NCBI GenBank assembly: GCA_014885115.2
Contig: WKLE02002069.1
Coordinates: 1 to 64,000 of the forward strand
Direction of reading: 5' to 3'
Source: Asterionellopsis glacialis
Taxonomy: Eukaryota; Bacillariophyta; Plagiogrammaphyceae; Rhaphoneidales; Asterionellopsidaceae
Length of the DNA stretch: 64,000 nucleotides
A program made the translations under genes and the position numbers. Positions 62,686 through 64,000 of the stretch are shown piece by piece. The notes beneath the pieces were generated by a model. That model was given only the letters and a program-made list of their open reading frames with translations. It had not been told where the DNA came from and searched no databases. Positions within the stretch are counted from its first letter, which is position 1. Every line of letters starts with the position of its first letter.

Positions 62686-64000
62686 CTACAAGTCAGCTGA
62701 TTTGCGCCAAAAATCAGCTTCTCCAGATTTCATAAAGTCTTGAGCACGGATGTGTTCTGCATGTTGGTGTTTTTCCTTAAAGTAGGGGTTCATTCCTGGT
62801 GAACTAAAGTGAGGACAATCATAACATCCCTTTTGAGGACATGCCTTCGACATGTAACATTTGTTTTTCAAATAATGATACCAAGAACTTTTATGATTAG
62901 CATCACTATCACGTCCTGATACATGAAGAGGTGTGTGTCCCTGACGATGATTCAAATGTCTACGGTCTTCGTTGCCCTCTTCGCTTTCAGCTGTATCGCG
63001 TGCAATTTCCATTTCCTTCAGCTCATCAAAACCAACATGATGCATACAACTTACTGGACATGCTGACACAGCACTCTCAACATCAGCAACCTTACGTTGG
63101 ACGTACGTCCTTGCTCTTCCGCTATCAAGCATAAGGAATGATGATGGTGCGATCTGAGCACATTGAGTACACCCTATACATGATTCTTCGTCTATAAACA
63201 CAAAGTCTCCATCACGCAATCGTTTTGGAGTTTTGTTGTCAGAAGCTAATTCAACATGGTGATGACTACTTTGACGAACCAACTCTTCTTTGGACAATGA
63301 ATCCATATTCAACATGGAGGCTACTGAATTAGATGAAGTAGGTGCTTTTGTGTATTTGGTTGTTTCTGGCCATCCTAAGATTTCGCATTCATCCAATAAC
63401 GAATCATCTAACTTTTCACCATTCTTAACGGTATCAACTTTATCAGCAGCACCATATTCTGCGCGGAGTTCTTCTGCCATACGAGCACGTTCAACTTCAA
63501 CAGGTGATAAAATTCCATGATTACGTATATCTCTCCATATACTTTGGAGAGTTGGTTGGTCAACCTTTTTAATTGCAGAATAATGTGTGAGAGGTTTCTT
63601 TTTGGTACCAGAGTTTGCTGTACATGACGATGCAGCAATAGAAAGATACATTTGTTGGAAGTCAGCTTCTGTCATGTATCCACTCCCATAAGTCCCAAAT
63701 TTGGCAATGGTAATACCCACACGACGGTCATGCGGACCTACAGTCCCATATTCCTCGTCGCCTAAACTTTGAGTCATCCAATTTGCAACACCCCGAGGTT
63801 TTAAAACTTTCATTTCTAATTCTGATACAAATTCAGAATGTTCTTGAAACATTTGAGATACAGCATCATGAAAAAAATCAGTTTGCTTGTATGCCCCGTC
63901 GTCATCCTGCACTAACAATTGTGAAGGGTCATTTTTTTCGTCTGTGGTAAGTGGTGCCAATGCTCGACCTTCACTAACTAACATTTCTTCTGGAAATTCA
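62686..64000 (-). CDS. Partial EF-hand / [4Fe-4S] ferredoxin-type protein
   Basis: The minus-strand frame stays open to the right edge, so the N terminus lies outside the window; at least 437 residues are present. An EF-hand-like segment reads FGTYGSGYMTEADFQQMYL. The iron-sulfur site is DEESCIGCTQCAQIAPSSF with the fourth Cys in VSACPVSC, a C-x2-C-x2-C...C-P single-cluster ferredoxin pattern. A second Cys-rich segment, KNKCYMSKACPQKGCYDCPHF, follows near the C terminus. The ferredoxin part resembles the domain in plastid proteins where it is coupled to DnaJ. Electron transfer or Fe-S assembly in the plastid is inferred. Calcium binding by the degenerate EF-hand loop is uncertain. Confidence 0.75.
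   Translation of the reverse strand, partial: EFPEEMLVSEGRALAPLTTDEKNDPSQLLVQDDDGAYKQTDFFHDAVSQMFQEHSEFVSELEMKVLKPRGVANWMTQSLGDEEYGTVGPHDRRVGITIAKFGTYGSGYMTEADFQQMYLSIAASSCTANSGTKKKPLTHYSAIKKVDQPTLQSIWRDIRNHGILSPVEVERARMAEELRAEYGAADKVDTVKNGEKLDDSLLDECEILGWPETTKYTKAPTSSNSVASMLNMDSLSKEELVRQSSHHHVELASDNKTPKRLRDGDFVFIDEESCIGCTQCAQIAPSSFLMLDSGRARTYVQRKVADVESAVSACPVSCMHHVGFDELKEMEIARDTAESEEGNEDRRHLNHRQGHTPLHVSGRDSDANHKSSWYHYLKNKCYMSKACPQKGCYDCPHFSSPGMNPYFKEKHQHAEHIRAQDFMKSGEADFWRKSADL

Noticed and set aside
1..64000. CRISPR arrays, bacterial operons or insertion sequences
   Set aside because: The gene structure (introns, signal plus transit peptides, low complexity) is eukaryotic, and no regularly spaced repeat array or transposase was seen.

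Overview
The window looks like nuclear DNA of a diatom or a close photosynthetic stramenopile. At least three predicted proteins (ABC1 kinase, PPR protein, response regulator) begin with a signal peptide followed by a transit region starting with Phe after an Ala cleavage point (QA|F, EA|F, VA|F). This is the bipartite address used for complex red-derived plastids. Introns are few and short (42 to about 310 nt) with GTAAGT/GTGAGT donors, genes are compact and often divergent, and Ser/Asn/Gln low complexity and Pro-Thr repeats are common. Genus cannot be decided from the sequence. Two runs of N mark assembly gaps: 10726-10737, inside a gene, and 57122-57325.

Layout. 1.3-2.3 kb: an intracellular CAP-domain protein. 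3.0-4.4 kb: a thioredoxin/PDI-like gene whose active site reads G-TGA-GGA-TGA-TGA and is followed by two related SECIS-like hairpins, so probably a multi-selenocysteine protein. 4.7-7.5 kb: plastid ABC1 kinase (minus). 8.3-10 kb: plastid PPR protein. 10.2-11.2 kb: Ycf29-like plastid response regulator (minus). 11.8-15.1 kb: a DUF4787-like membrane protein, RRP7 (minus) and a SpoU/TrmH methyltransferase. 15.3-17.7 kb: a FAIM1-like/UIM/NPF protein with endocytic-adaptor motifs (minus). 19-22.3 kb: an alpha/beta-hydrolase-like membrane protein and a CBS-pair protein. 23.9-28.1 kb: an eight-exon protein with four SET-like domains arranged as an internal duplication. 28-33 kb is gene-poor with one small gene and a 339-bp tandem duplication. 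33.2-40.1 kb: single-domain asparaginase (minus), a B3GNTL1/QTGAL-like glycosyltransferase, a poly-Asp protein (minus) and a zinc deaminase. 40.5-42 kb: GT61-like glycosyltransferase (minus). 42-46.5 kb is a gene desert with diverged repeats. 46.5-51 kb: an M11 (gametolysin-like) metalloprotease and a FUT8-like fucosyltransferase. 51-64 kb: several lineage-specific proteins (one with a CaaX end, two with multiple membrane spans) and, at the right edge, a partial EF-hand/[4Fe-4S] ferredoxin protein (minus).

No single pathway unites the genes. Three recurring roles are plastid function (ABC1K, PPR, response regulator), RNA and ribosome biogenesis (RRP7, SpoU, QTGAL-like, deaminase) and secretory glycan or redox enzymes (GT61, FUT8-like, Trx/PDI-like, M11). 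The most unusual item is the three-TGA thioredoxin-fold gene with its twin SECIS-like elements. The four-SET protein is next.
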